Below the pieces are notes generated by a model, which saw only the letters and a program-made list of their open reading frames with translations, was not told the DNA's origin and made no database searches. A stretch of 18,761 nucleotides of DNA from Promethearchaeota archaeon (GTDB taxonomy: Archaea; Asgardarchaeota; Lokiarchaeia; Sigynarchaeales; SOKP01): assembly GCA_030605085.1 (NCBI GenBank), contig JAUWBH010000116.1, forward strand, positions 1 through 18,761. Direction: 5' to 3'. Shown piece by piece: positions 1 to 7,472 of the stretch. The translations under genes and the position numbers were made by a program. Positions within the stretch are counted from its first letter, which is position 1. Every line of letters begins with the position of its first letter.

Positions 1-90
1 CGTGCCGAGTCTTACATTTTCTCCAAAGGCTTAACTTCCCGCTATTCCCTCGGTAGAATTCCGTTTCTTTTTGTATCGTTGGTTATCCGA
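1..90 (-). rRNA. rrf: 5S ribosomal RNA, 5' part (3' end lies outside the window)
   Basis: Read on the minus strand, the sequence contains GGAAGUUAAGCC (about 39 down to 28), the signature of the helix III/loop C to helix II segment of 5S rRNA. It is preceded by a CGAUAC block (about 78-73) and an ACCGA loop segment in the order seen in 5S genes. Counting back the usual 47-52 nt from GGAAG puts the 5' end near 86-93. A TATA-like box centred about 25 bp further upstream agrees with this. Helix II can form between about 73-66 and 30-24. The last 25-30 nt, including the 3' strand of helix I, are cut off by the window edge, so the closing stem cannot be checked. No 16S, 23S or tRNA lies beside it here. 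The exact 5' end is uncertain. Confidence 0.6.
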
Positions 91-110
91 CCAAAGAGTA
101 GGAATTAATT

Positions 111-122
111 AAAATATATTTT
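111..122 (-). promoter_or_regulatory. TATA box of the 5S rRNA gene
   Basis: The self-complementary AT run aaaatatatttt is centred about 25 bp upstream of the inferred 5S 5' end, which is the normal archaeal TATA-to-start spacing. The symmetric core gives no direction by itself; direction is inferred from the 5S gene. Confidence 0.5.
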
Positions 123-173
123 AAGAGAATTTAAAAAAAAGGAGTGCGAAGATTTAGTGAATTCTCCTCCAGC

Positions 174-893
174 TCAATTCATCACCTTCCTAAAGAGAAG
201 GTGTTTTCTTGAGCAGTCAGGATAAAATTCTACTGAGCTTGAAATTAATATTAATCTTGCGATAATTAATATTATTATCGAAAGATGACTAATGATCTCT
301 AAAATACCTCCGATTACGAAAGAATAAAAGGCTACTAAAAGTAGTTTTCCTTTTAATTTAATCTTTGGATCGTCAGATTTCATAGATTCTCTTGCAAATA
401 TCGTGCTCGTAATTAATAATATAATTAATAACGATATTTGGTAAGCTGTAACTACTAAATTGTAACTTGCGTCAACGGGACCAAGTACTTCTCCGAGGAC
501 AGACGGATCTGTAAAAAGAAAATATAAGAAGTATATTTCAAAGAGAGCGCCATAAATTGTAACTATTGTTAGCAATATCTTTTGTTTATCTTTATATTTA
601 AAGTCAGTAAAAGCCGCCATCCATAGTAAAGCGGTGATTGGTAGCAATCCATTCCCTAATAGCATATATAATTGATCGCTAATTCCATTACCTGTTGTGA
701 GGATCAATAAAACTGAAAGAGAACTTGAATACCAGATCGAGACTAAACAAATCCATGTAAAACCAACCAATAAAAAAACTCGTTTTTTAAATTTAGGATA
801 TTTCAATGCTATTTTGGCCCCAACAATTATAGATATAGCGACGAAAATCATGCTAAATATTCCATTAATTAATTCGACAGTTCCTAACTCCAT
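174..893 (-). CDS. Seven-transmembrane protein of unknown function
   Basis: A 239-residue protein with seven hydrophobic segments at about 8-29, 40-65, 75-95, 105-127, 145-166, 183-203 and 205-220. There is no signal peptide beyond TM1 and no catalytic motif I recognise. The overall shape resembles the 7-TM sensor-like proteins common as orphans in Lokiarchaeota-type genomes, but there is no attached kinase or output domain. The start is well supported: the minus strand has GGAGG 7 nt before the ATG, the clearest Shine-Dalgarno in the window. The tail after about residue 224 (PDCSRKHLLFRKVMN) is polar and unlike the preceding helix, so a late frameshift is possible. The gene is divergent from aIF5B and downstream of it is only the 5S promoter. 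It is probably a plasma-membrane sensor or structural protein; function unknown. Confidence 0.8.
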   Translation of the reverse strand: MELGTVELINGIFSMIFVAISIIVGAKIALKYPKFKKRVFLLVGFTWICLVSIWYSSSLSVLLILTTGNGISDQLYMLLGNGLLPITALLWMAAFTDFKYKDKQKILLTIVTIYGALFEIYFLYFLFTDPSVLGEVLGPVDASYNLVVTAYQISLLIILLITSTIFARESMKSDDPKIKLKGKLLLVAFYSFVIGGILEIISHLSIIILIIARLILISSSVEFYPDCSRKHLLFRKVMN

Positions 894-900
894 AAATAAG

Positions 901-905
901 CCTCC
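901..905 (-). promoter_or_regulatory. Strong Shine-Dalgarno of the 7-TM gene
   Basis: GGAGG on the minus strand lies 7 nt before the ATG at 893. It fixes the start of the membrane protein. Most other genes in the window have weak or no such motif. Confidence 0.75.
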
Positions 906-1087
906 TTTTTTTCATTATTCTTTAATTTATTATGTATAATTATTAATTACTAAATGATCTATAAAAAAGTTGTAGTAAGGAATTATAGAAAAAAAAATAG
1001 AAAAAAATTCTAAACCTTTGGTTCCTTTTTAATAAATAATTTAAGGTAAAGTTGATTTACAAAATAATTAGGGTGACATGGTAAAAA

Positions 1088-2893
1088 ATGGTTGCTAGCA
1101 AAGAAAAGATAATTAGAGCGCCTATCGCATGTATTCTAGGTCACATCGACCATGGTAAAACATCGCTCTTGGATTATATTCGAGGAACCGTTGTTCAAAA
1201 GAGAGAAGCTGCTGGAATTACTCAACATATAGGAGCGTCTTATTTTCCATCTGATGATATTAGAGCCTTTTTAAGAAAGTCAAAACAAGAATATGCAGAA
1301 AAAGAGATTAAACTTCCGGGGATTTTAATTGTAGACACGCCAGGACACGCTGCTTTTATGAATCTCAGGAAACGAGGTGGCGCTGTTGCAGATATTGCGA
1401 TTTTAGTTATAGATGTGACAGCGGGGACTATGCCTATAACCTGGGAATCTGTAAGAATTTTAAGAGAAAAAAAAACCCCATTCGTAATTGCTGCAAACAA
1501 AATTGATAGAATTTCCGGTTGGAAATCAACTACGGATGCCGATTTTCTTGATACTTACAATAAACAAAAACCGCATGTGAAAGACTTTTTAGACGAAAAA
1601 ATTTTTCAAATTATCGTAAACTTTCTAGAAGAAGGATTCAAAGGTATTGATAGATATGATAAAATAAAAGATTTTACAAAAAAAATAGCGATCGTCCCTA
1701 CATCTGCTAAATCTGGAGAAGGTATCTCTACGCTTTTAATGATTTTAATGGGTTTGGTTCAACAATACTTAACTAAAAATTTAAAATTTTCGGAAGGCCC
1801 CGCTAAAGGAGTTGTATTAGAAGTTAAAAAGGAGAAAGGATATGGAAAAACAATAGATGTGTTAATATACGATGGTATCATTAAAAAGGGAGACGTGTTT
1901 ATTGTAGGAGGTTTAGAAAAGCCCATTAAGTCAAAAGTTAGAGCGTTGTTAATGCCTAAACCTTTAGACGAAATTAGGGATCCAAGGCAAAAATTTGATT
2001 CTAAAGACTTGATAAGTGCCGCCGCTGGTCTTAAAATATTATCTCCTAATATTGAAGATGTAGTTGCTGGGTCACCCCTTAGGGTTGTTGCTGACCCTTC
2101 TGAAGAAGATGCTGTGTATAAAGAAATAGAAGCCGAAGTAGAAAGCATAAGAATTAAGACAGACAAAGCCGGTGTTGTTTTAAAAGCAGATGCATTAGGT
2201 TCTCTTGAAGCTTTGGAGAATCACTTTTCGAAAAATGGTGTGAAAATTTCAATAGCAGATGTGGGCCCGATTAAGAAAGAAGACCTTATGAATGCTAACT
2301 TAATTAAAGATTTCGATCCCTATTCCGCTGTAGTTCTTGGTTTTAATGTATCGATTTTACCTGAGGCTCAAAAACAAGCTTATCTATATAATATTAGGAT
2401 TTTTACAAATAATGTCATATATCGTTTATTAGAAGATTATATTGAATATGCAGAAACCAGAAGAGCAAAAGATACTGCTAAAGAGCTAGGTGATCTAATC
2501 TTGCCAGCCAAACTTAAGATGTTTCCTGAACATATCTTCAGGAACTCGAATCCCGCTGTTTTTGGAGTAAGCGTGGAAGGAGGGACCTTAAAAGCAAAAG
2601 TTCTAGTAGTTACAGATAAAGGTAAAAAAGTAGGGAGGGTACATCAGATACAAGATAAAGGACAAACATTAGATAAAGCAGATAAAGATAGCGAAGTGGC
2701 AATATCCATTAGAGGCATAGAAATCGGCAGAGATATCAAAAAGGACGAAACTCTTTTTGTTAATGTTCCAGAGTCGCATGTAAGACAGCTAATGGCAAAA
2801 TTCTTGAACGAAATGACGAGCGACCAAAAAGAAGTCCTCAGAGAATACATTAAATTAATGAGAGAAACAAATCATCCTTGGTGGGACATGTAA
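1088..2893 (+). CDS. infB: Translation initiation factor aIF5B (IF-2 family GTPase)
   Basis: A 601-residue GTPase that promotes ribosomal subunit joining during initiation in the cytoplasm. The G1 loop GHIDHGKT lies near residues 18-25, a switch I-like AAGITQHIGA follows, G3 is DTPGHAAF, G4 is NKID and G5 is SAKSGEG. Domain II, the IF2-specific domain III and a C-terminal domain ending in NHPWWDM follow. Length is normal for archaeal aIF5B (about 600 residues) and the long N-terminal extension of eukaryotic eIF5B is absent. No intein interrupts the P-loop, unlike in some archaeal homologues. The ATG at 1088 places the G1 loop at the usual distance from the N-terminus; a GGTGA at 1072-1076 sits 11 nt upstream. 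The CCA-adding enzyme follows 64 bp downstream. Confidence 0.97.
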   Translation: MVASKEKIIRAPIACILGHIDHGKTSLLDYIRGTVVQKREAAGITQHIGASYFPSDDIRAFLRKSKQEYAEKEIKLPGILIVDTPGHAAFMNLRKRGGAVADIAILVIDVTAGTMPITWESVRILREKKTPFVIAANKIDRISGWKSTTDADFLDTYNKQKPHVKDFLDEKIFQIIVNFLEEGFKGIDRYDKIKDFTKKIAIVPTSAKSGEGISTLLMILMGLVQQYLTKNLKFSEGPAKGVVLEVKKEKGYGKTIDVLIYDGIIKKGDVFIVGGLEKPIKSKVRALLMPKPLDEIRDPRQKFDSKDLISAAAGLKILSPNIEDVVAGSPLRVVADPSEEDAVYKEIEAEVESIRIKTDKAGVVLKADALGSLEALENHFSKNGVKISIADVGPIKKEDLMNANLIKDFDPYSAVVLGFNVSILPEAQKQAYLYNIRIFTNNVIYRLLEDYIEYAETRRAKDTAKELGDLILPAKLKMFPEHIFRNSNPAVFGVSVEGGTLKAKVLVVTDKGKKVGRVHQIQDKGQTLDKADKDSEVAISIRGIEIGRDIKKDETLFVNVPESHVRQLMAKFLNEMTSDQKEVLREYIKLMRETNHPWWDM

Positions 2894-2906
2894 TTTATTT
2901 ATATAA
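2894..2906 (+). promoter_or_regulatory. Candidate TATA box before the CCA-adding enzyme
   Basis: The gap after the aIF5B stop begins with tttatttatataag. A start about 26 bp downstream would give a short leader before the ATG at 2958. No Shine-Dalgarno is visible ahead of that ATG, so separate transcription from aIF5B is plausible. Confidence 0.35.
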
Positions 2907-2957
2907 GTTCATATGAGATTATAATTCACCTTGATCAATACCATTTGAATTAATACC

Positions 2958-4421
2958 ATGAATTCGATAAGTCAAATTTTAAACGAAGTTTTAAACGGTA
3001 TAATTCCTACAAATCAAGAATTAGATTTAATCAATGAGATAGTTGAAAAATTAAAGTCTTTATTAGAGAAAAAAGCGAAAGAATTAAATATTGTATATAC
3101 TCGAATAGAACCTCAAGGATCAACTGGAATTAAACAAACTCAATTAAGAAACGATTTTGATATTGATTTATTTATAGGATTAAACTACGATTTATACAAA
3201 CCAAAATACAAAGGGCTAAGTAAAAATAAGTTAAAAAAAGCGTCGAAAAAAGACTTTTTAGATTTATGCAATAATTGGATAATAAAAACTTTATCCGATT
3301 ATGTGAAAGAATTTCACAGCCCTCGCCTTTTATACGCAGAGCACCCTTATGTAACAGTCGATTTTATTACTCAAAACCTTAAAATTAAGATTGATATTGT
3401 TCTTTATTTTGATTTAGATGTAGAATATATAAGAAAAAACGGTCCTATAACGGCTGTTGATAGGTCTCCATGGCACGGACGATTTGTAAGAGATAACCTT
3501 TCTATAGAACAGAAAAATCATGTAAGGCTTTTAAAACAATTTTTTAAAGCCTGCCATAGCTATGGGGATAAAAGTGCGGTTGGAAAGGTTGGATTTATTG
3601 GATACAGTGCTGAATTGTTAGTTTATTACCTTGGAGATTTTCAAAATGTTATTAAGACCTTTAATAACTTAAAAGAGAATCCTTTAGATTATTATAAGAG
3701 AAGTATAAAAGAATTAAGTAAGATCATCCATTTTCAAAACGATTATCTTATTATCACAGATCCAATCGATATGAATAGAAATGTCGCATCAGCAATCTCA
3801 GAAAAAGCGTACAAATATTGTAATCAGAGAATAAAAGAATTTATAGCAAATCCGAGCAAAATTTTTTTTGAAATACGCCCAATTCCTGAAACCAACTTAA
3901 TATCATCTAAAGATCGTATTCTCTCGAAAATATTTATTATAAAATTAAAGAACATAAGTGATGAGGTTCATTACACAATAAATAGAGATAAATTGAACTC
4001 TTTAGGGGATAGTATTAAAGCGACTGGAGAAAAAGAATTCTCACATGCAGAAAGGTTTGGAAAAATTGTGTTTGCAGCGTATTTTGAAGAAAAGACTAAT
4101 GAATACAATTTAGCAATATATTGCGAAAATCCAATAATTTCAAAAACATTTTTCCGTAGAGGACCACCTATTAAAAATGTTGTTCATGTTGATAAATTCA
4201 AGAAAAAAAATCCAAATCATTACGAGAAGGATGGGTATTTGTGGGTGGAATCTATAAGAAAGTATACAAAATTTCTTATTTTCTTAAAAGATTTTATTAA
4301 ATCTAAACTTCCCGATAACCTAGAAGTTGTAAATATTTCTGAATTTATTAACGCTAAAACAACTTCGGGAAAAAGAGCATTATACGTCTTAAAAGAAATG
4401 GTTTTGCCATTTTATCTGTAA
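2958..4421 (+). CDS. cca: CCA-adding enzyme, archaeal class I tRNA nucleotidyltransferase
   Basis: A 487-residue enzyme that adds or repairs the 3' CCA of tRNAs from CTP and ATP. The nucleotidyltransferase core shows the GS motif near 54-55 (QGSTGIKQTQ), catalytic carboxylates D68 and D70 in FDIDLF, and a third acidic residue near D146 in KIKIDIVLYF. Next comes the family motif DRSPWHGRFVRDNL (168-181) and the central helical segment NHVRLLKQFFKACHSYG. The C-terminal body and tail domain are complete. It is somewhat longer than the well-studied Archaeoglobus enzyme (about 437). There is no obvious Shine-Dalgarno. It lies directly after aIF5B on the same strand, so a translation-related cluster is likely. 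Confidence 0.96.
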   Translation: MNSISQILNEVLNGIIPTNQELDLINEIVEKLKSLLEKKAKELNIVYTRIEPQGSTGIKQTQLRNDFDIDLFIGLNYDLYKPKYKGLSKNKLKKASKKDFLDLCNNWIIKTLSDYVKEFHSPRLLYAEHPYVTVDFITQNLKIKIDIVLYFDLDVEYIRKNGPITAVDRSPWHGRFVRDNLSIEQKNHVRLLKQFFKACHSYGDKSAVGKVGFIGYSAELLVYYLGDFQNVIKTFNNLKENPLDYYKRSIKELSKIIHFQNDYLIITDPIDMNRNVASAISEKAYKYCNQRIKEFIANPSKIFFEIRPIPETNLISSKDRILSKIFIIKLKNISDEVHYTINRDKLNSLGDSIKATGEKEFSHAERFGKIVFAAYFEEKTNEYNLAIYCENPIISKTFFRRGPPIKNVVHVDKFKKKNPNHYEKDGYLWVESIRKYTKFLIFLKDFIKSKLPDNLEVVNISEFINAKTTSGKRALYVLKEMVLPFYL

Positions 4422-4506
4422 AAAAAAAATATTACATAGACAAAAAACAAAAAAATATTAAAAAATAAACTAAATTAAAACAACACAAAAAAATTGGTAA
4501 ATTTTT

Positions 4507-5139
4507 ATGGATTTTGAGAAATTAACCGAACTTGTTATAGAATTAGAAGTCGACGATATTGCTTCAGCAGTCAAAGAAGCGTTAGACGAAGGTAAAGAAC
4601 CTTTTGAGGTTCTAAACGCTTTAACAAAGGGTATGGATTCTGTAGGCGCTCTCTACGAAAGAAAGGAATATTACTTGACTGAATTAGTATTAGCGGGAGA
4701 AACTATGAAAGAAGCGTTTATAATATTAAAACCTGCTTTAGCTGACTCAGATAAGTCAGTAAGTAAAGTAAATATAATTCTAGCAACAGTAAAGGGAGAC
4801 AATCACGATATTGGTAAAAATATTCTTGGATCTCTTTTATTGAGTTCTGGATTTGAATTACATGATTTAGGCATGGATGTAGACGAGCAGACTATCGTAG
4901 AAAAAGTAAAAGAAACTGGCGCGACCATCGTTGCATTAAGTTCGCTTTTAACTATGACCGTAGAACATATTCAAGTCGTACACGAAGCGTTAAAGGCTGC
5001 AGGGCTAAGAGATAAAGTAAAATTAATTGTGGGTGGTGCCCCTTTAAACATGGAACTTGCTAAAAAGCTGGGGGCAGATGCGTTTGAAGATGATGCGGTC
5101 TCTGGAGTAGCACGCATTAAAGAATTAGCAGGAATGTAA
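4507..5139 (+). CDS. Corrinoid (B12-binding) methyltransferase protein, copy A
   Basis: A 210-residue methyl-carrier protein of the MtbC/MttC/MtaC type. An N-terminal helical cap domain (about 1-85) is followed by a Rossmann-like cobalamin-binding domain. This has the DxHxxG signature DNHDIG at 98-103, with H100 the predicted lower axial cobalt ligand, then SSLLTM at about 145-150 and GGAP at 176-179 for the nucleotide tail. Such proteins shuttle a methyl group between a substrate-specific and an acceptor methyltransferase. A close paralogue starts at 7473; the two share the same N-terminal sequence and similar A-rich leaders ending in ATTGGTA. The nearest intact same-strand partner is the URO-D-type gene at 6271, although the VOC gene lies between on the other strand. 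The substrate cannot be told from this protein. Confidence 0.93.
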   Translation: MDFEKLTELVIELEVDDIASAVKEALDEGKEPFEVLNALTKGMDSVGALYERKEYYLTELVLAGETMKEAFIILKPALADSDKSVSKVNIILATVKGDNHDIGKNILGSLLLSSGFELHDLGMDVDEQTIVEKVKETGATIVALSSLLTMTVEHIQVVHEALKAAGLRDKVKLIVGGAPLNMELAKKLGADAFEDDAVSGVARIKELAGM

Positions 5140-5210
5140 AATACTGACGCTTATAATATAAATTAAAAAAATTATTGTAAAATTATATTTCCTTTTTATC
5201 CTTTTTATCA

Positions 5211-5251
5211 AGTTTTTTCAAGAAAACTCCCCTCTTTATTTAGGGAGGAGT
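5211..5251 (-). terminator. Intrinsic terminator of the VOC gene, possibly bidirectional
   Basis: Just beyond the VOC stop codon on the minus strand, 5226-5234 pairs with 5243-5251 (one mismatch, 8-nt loop). On the minus strand this is followed by TTTT. A second small inverted repeat, agtttt/aaaact at 5211-5216 and 5223-5228, lies next to it. T-rich runs at 5191-5208 could serve the plus-strand corrinoid gene. The arrangement fits convergent genes sharing a termination zone. Confidence 0.6.
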
Positions 5252-5259
5252 AGTTCAAC

Positions 5260-5841
5260 TTAGTCTAAATCAACCAATTTTTCAAGGTCAGAAATTAAAT
5301 TTTTTATTTCCACTTTATTCAATTTTACTTTTACTTTACCTCCGCCTTGATGCCCAAAAGTGAGAAAATACTCCCCGTTATTTTTAGCAACGGACCATTT
5401 TTTACCTTTAGGCATCTTATACGATGGAACAAGCCAATCTTCCGCCCTAAATTCAGCAATCTGGAGTAATACTCCAAAAGCGTGTTTAGGATGAATAAAA
5501 AGTTCTTTCCAAAAATTACCTAGATCTTTATAGCCAAAATAGGGAATGTTATTATTTTCAAGAATCTTTTTCGCCTGAGCAATGTCAGGGGTCTGCAAAG
5601 TTAGATGATGAACCCCTCCATCTTTGCTTTTTAAGAAATTATCCAAAAAACTCATTTTTTCAGTAGGTTTTATTATTTCTAGCCTAGTAAGATCTCCCAA
5701 TGCGAAAATTTTCCAAAAATACTTTAAATTATTATCCTTACCATAGGTTTGTGGTTTAGCCCCGAGAATTTTTGTAAAAAACTCAACTGCTCTTTCGTAA
5801 TTTTTTACTGCTAACGAAATGTGATCAATCCGTAAAATCAT
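5260..5841 (-). CDS. VOC/glyoxalase-fold protein, methylmalonyl-CoA epimerase-like
   Basis: A 193-residue protein whose first about 135 residues form a vicinal-oxygen-chelate domain (two beta-alpha-beta-beta-beta modules). Candidate metal ligands are H7 (RIDHISLAV), E55 (TRLEII), H78 or H79 (GGVHHLTL) and E130 (LQIAEF). The GGVHHL and FIHPKHAFGVLLQ segments resemble methylmalonyl-CoA epimerases, which convert (S)- to (R)-methylmalonyl-CoA. The C-terminal 60 residues (about 135-193) are extra and of unknown role. Without the mutase nearby, other VOC activities (glyoxalase or dioxygenase-like) cannot be excluded. There is no Shine-Dalgarno; an AT box about 25 bp upstream on the minus strand suggests a leaderless transcript. 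It sits on the opposite strand between the two corrinoid units, so a direct role with them is uncertain. Confidence 0.82.
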   Translation of the reverse strand: MILRIDHISLAVKNYERAVEFFTKILGAKPQTYGKDNNLKYFWKIFALGDLTRLEIIKPTEKMSFLDNFLKSKDGGVHHLTLQTPDIAQAKKILENNNIPYFGYKDLGNFWKELFIHPKHAFGVLLQIAEFRAEDWLVPSYKMPKGKKWSVAKNNGEYFLTFGHQGGGKVKVKLNKVEIKNLISDLEKLVDLD

Positions 5842-5876
5842 AAGTTTGTGTTTTTTTCAAATTTTTTAATCTTTAC

Positions 5877-5887
5877 TATTTATTTTT
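5877..5887 (+). promoter_or_regulatory. Candidate TATA box for the structured RNA
   Basis: tatttattttt lies about 26 bp before position 5907, the inferred 5' end of the structured RNA on the plus strand. An AT box on the other side (about 6080-6089) means the opposite strand cannot be ruled out. Confidence 0.35.
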
Positions 5888-5906
5888 CGAAGCTAAATAG
5901 AGGAGG

Positions 5907-6072
5907 GAAAGTGAGGCTCCTGCCAAAGCGACCAAACAACGGGTCAAATATTTAAATAGGTTAAGTAAGATAAAAGCGTATGGAGTTACGCTAACCAAAA
6001 GACAAAATTCTGGCAAGATTTGGTGCCTTTAACAAATTTTGTATCCAGGGAATGGCAGGAGCCACGATTTTT
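5907..6072 (+). ncRNA. Candidate structured non-coding RNA, unidentified family
   Basis: This non-coding stretch is visibly richer in G and C than its flanks. It is closed by a perfect 11-bp inverted repeat, 5915-5925 with 6053-6063 (ggctcctgcca / tggcaggagcc). Inside are three nested hairpin units: 5930-5933 with 5942-5945; 5959-5962 with 5993-5996 enclosing the perfect 6-bp stem 5975-5980/5987-5992; and 6002-6009 with 6035-6042 enclosing 6012-6015/6024-6027. That makes a multi-branched junction of about 150 nt. A T5 run at 6068-6072 follows, and a TATA-like box precedes. I tested by eye for tRNA, SRP RNA, RNase P, cobalamin riboswitch and C/D box motifs and found no convincing match. It could be a free RNA or a long 5' leader of the URO-D-type gene at 6271. 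Strand is inferred. Confidence 0.55.
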
Positions 6073-6270
6073 GAAATATTTATTTATAGCATTTAGTTAA
6101 TAAAATGCCTTATCTACATACAATCGTCTTAATTACAATGAAAAAATTGTTCAAATTTATTTTTATAGAGAGTGGTAATTTTTGGAAAAATTTGACATAT
6201 CAGCAAATTTTTTATGTTTCCAATTTAATTAAAATTAGGAATATTAGTCAAGATGGAAAAATGAAAGTTT
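6073..6270. other. AT-rich non-coding gap before the first URO-D-type gene
   Basis: About 200 bp between the structured RNA and the methyltransferase start. It holds AT boxes (for example about 6080-6089) and a 58-codon reading frame at 6105-6281 that I do not believe (see rejected items). No Shine-Dalgarno precedes the ATG at 6271. Confidence 0.4.
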
Positions 6271-7388
6271 ATGTCAAGTGAGAAAAAGAAGAAAACTCCG
6301 AAAGTTTTAGATCCAATGCAAAGAATGCTCAAGGCTTTGGCATTTTTAAAACCAGATAGAGTTCCGGTATTGTTTTTTCCAGAGTTCGATCTGATGGCAG
6401 ATTTTGCAGAAAAAAAAGTAAAAGAATATTTAGCTGATGTGGATCTCCAGCTCGAAACTGGAGAAAAATTTAAAGAAAGGTTTTCTGAGGCTTATTGCGC
6501 AGTTTCAATATATCAACCATATGCGGTTGCTCAAGCACTTGGTTGTAAACTCATGGAACCAGAGGATTTAATCCCTTCAGTTATTGAACACGCCATAGAA
6601 AAACCAAGCGATGTTGAAAAGTTTAAAGTCCCTGAATCCGTTGGGATGTCCCAGGGACAGGGGATTGGCTCAAAAAAATTGAATATTCTTTAGATTCTGG
6701 AATAAAACCCGCTGGAACTGGCGAATTTGGACCCTGTGAAATTGCAGGTTTAGTTTATGGCTATAACAAACTAATGTTTGATATGGTAAAGAGACCAAAA
6801 ATAATTCATAATTTACTTGAAAAATGTACTGAATTTGTCATTAAATTCCAAAAAGAGTGGATAAAATTAATAGGAGGATTCTCGTCCATCGTTTTAATAG
6901 CAGATCATTATAGCGGTTTCATTAATAAAAAGTTGGTGGATGAGTTCTTTGCGCCTTATCATAAAAAAGTTTGTGACGAACTTAAACCATTCACGGGAGC
7001 TATGTTTTATCACTCTGAAAATAGAAGCCATCACTTTATTCATGAAATTGGCAATTGGGGATATGCTATGTTTCATGGTCAAGATTGGGGAGAACATCAG
7101 AAAGTCAAGGAAATTGTTTCTAATTTAGAAAATAAATTTACGTTAGTGGGTCAGATTCCAGGAAGAGATGTAATGCTCATGGAACCAGACGATAAAGTCG
7201 TGGAGCAAAAAATGATTGAGAATATCCAGATATATGGACCGGGTAGTGGATATATCTTATCAACTGGTGGAGGAGTCAATCGAGGTACACCTTTTAGAAG
7301 GATGGATATGATAATAGAACTTACTAAAACATATGGTAGATACAAAACTAAGAAAAAATTATATGGTCCCGATGAAGGATTGGATTAG
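6271..7388 (+). pseudogene. URO-D-superfamily corrinoid methyltransferase, frameshifted
   Basis: The two halves are in different frames: 6271-6693 (140 residues, ending at TAG) and a second frame that is open from at least 6663 through 7388. Joined by a -1 shift they give about 370 residues, the normal size for the uroporphyrinogen-decarboxylase fold used by MtaA/MtbA-type methylcobalamin methyltransferases. The second frame shows GTGEFGPCEIAGLVYGY before the internal ATG at 6774, which proves that ATG is not the start. The shift lies between about 6637 and 6678, a stretch with several G/C runs and an A7 run in 0-frame slippery register. The usual zinc motif HxC...C is not seen; HSE (7011-7019) and GGG near 7267 occupy those places. 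It lies between the two corrinoid-protein genes and probably served one of them. A sequencing error, real decay and recoding are all possible. Confidence 0.8.
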
Positions 7389-7472
7389 AAATAAAATAAT
7401 AATAAAAATATGAAAAAAAACAAATAAAAAACATAATTAATTTACAAAAACAAAAGAAATTGGTAGAATAAT

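Noticed and set aside
697..939. 80-codon plus-strand frame over the start of the 7-TM gene
   Set aside because: It is the antisense of a convincing membrane protein with a strong Shine-Dalgarno, and its own translation looks like no protein family.
5915..6063. The 11-bp inverted repeat read as ends of a small transposon (MITE)
   Set aside because: No target-site duplication flanks it (tga on the left, acg on the right), and the interior forms its own nested stems, which fits an RNA better.
5907..6066. Cobalamin riboswitch upstream of the corrinoid methyltransferase
   Set aside because: A fragment near 6056-6065 looks slightly like the B12 box, but the conserved core blocks of the aptamer are not present in order.
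6105..6281. 58-codon plus-strand frame in the gap before the first URO-D-type gene
   Set aside because: The translation is a low-complexity I/K/F/N-rich product expected from AT-rich non-coding DNA, has no Shine-Dalgarno, and overlaps the start of the real gene.
6774..7388. A separate 204-residue gene starting at ATG 6774
   Set aside because: The frame continues upstream to at least 6663 with family-conserved sequence, so it is the second part of the gene starting at 6271.
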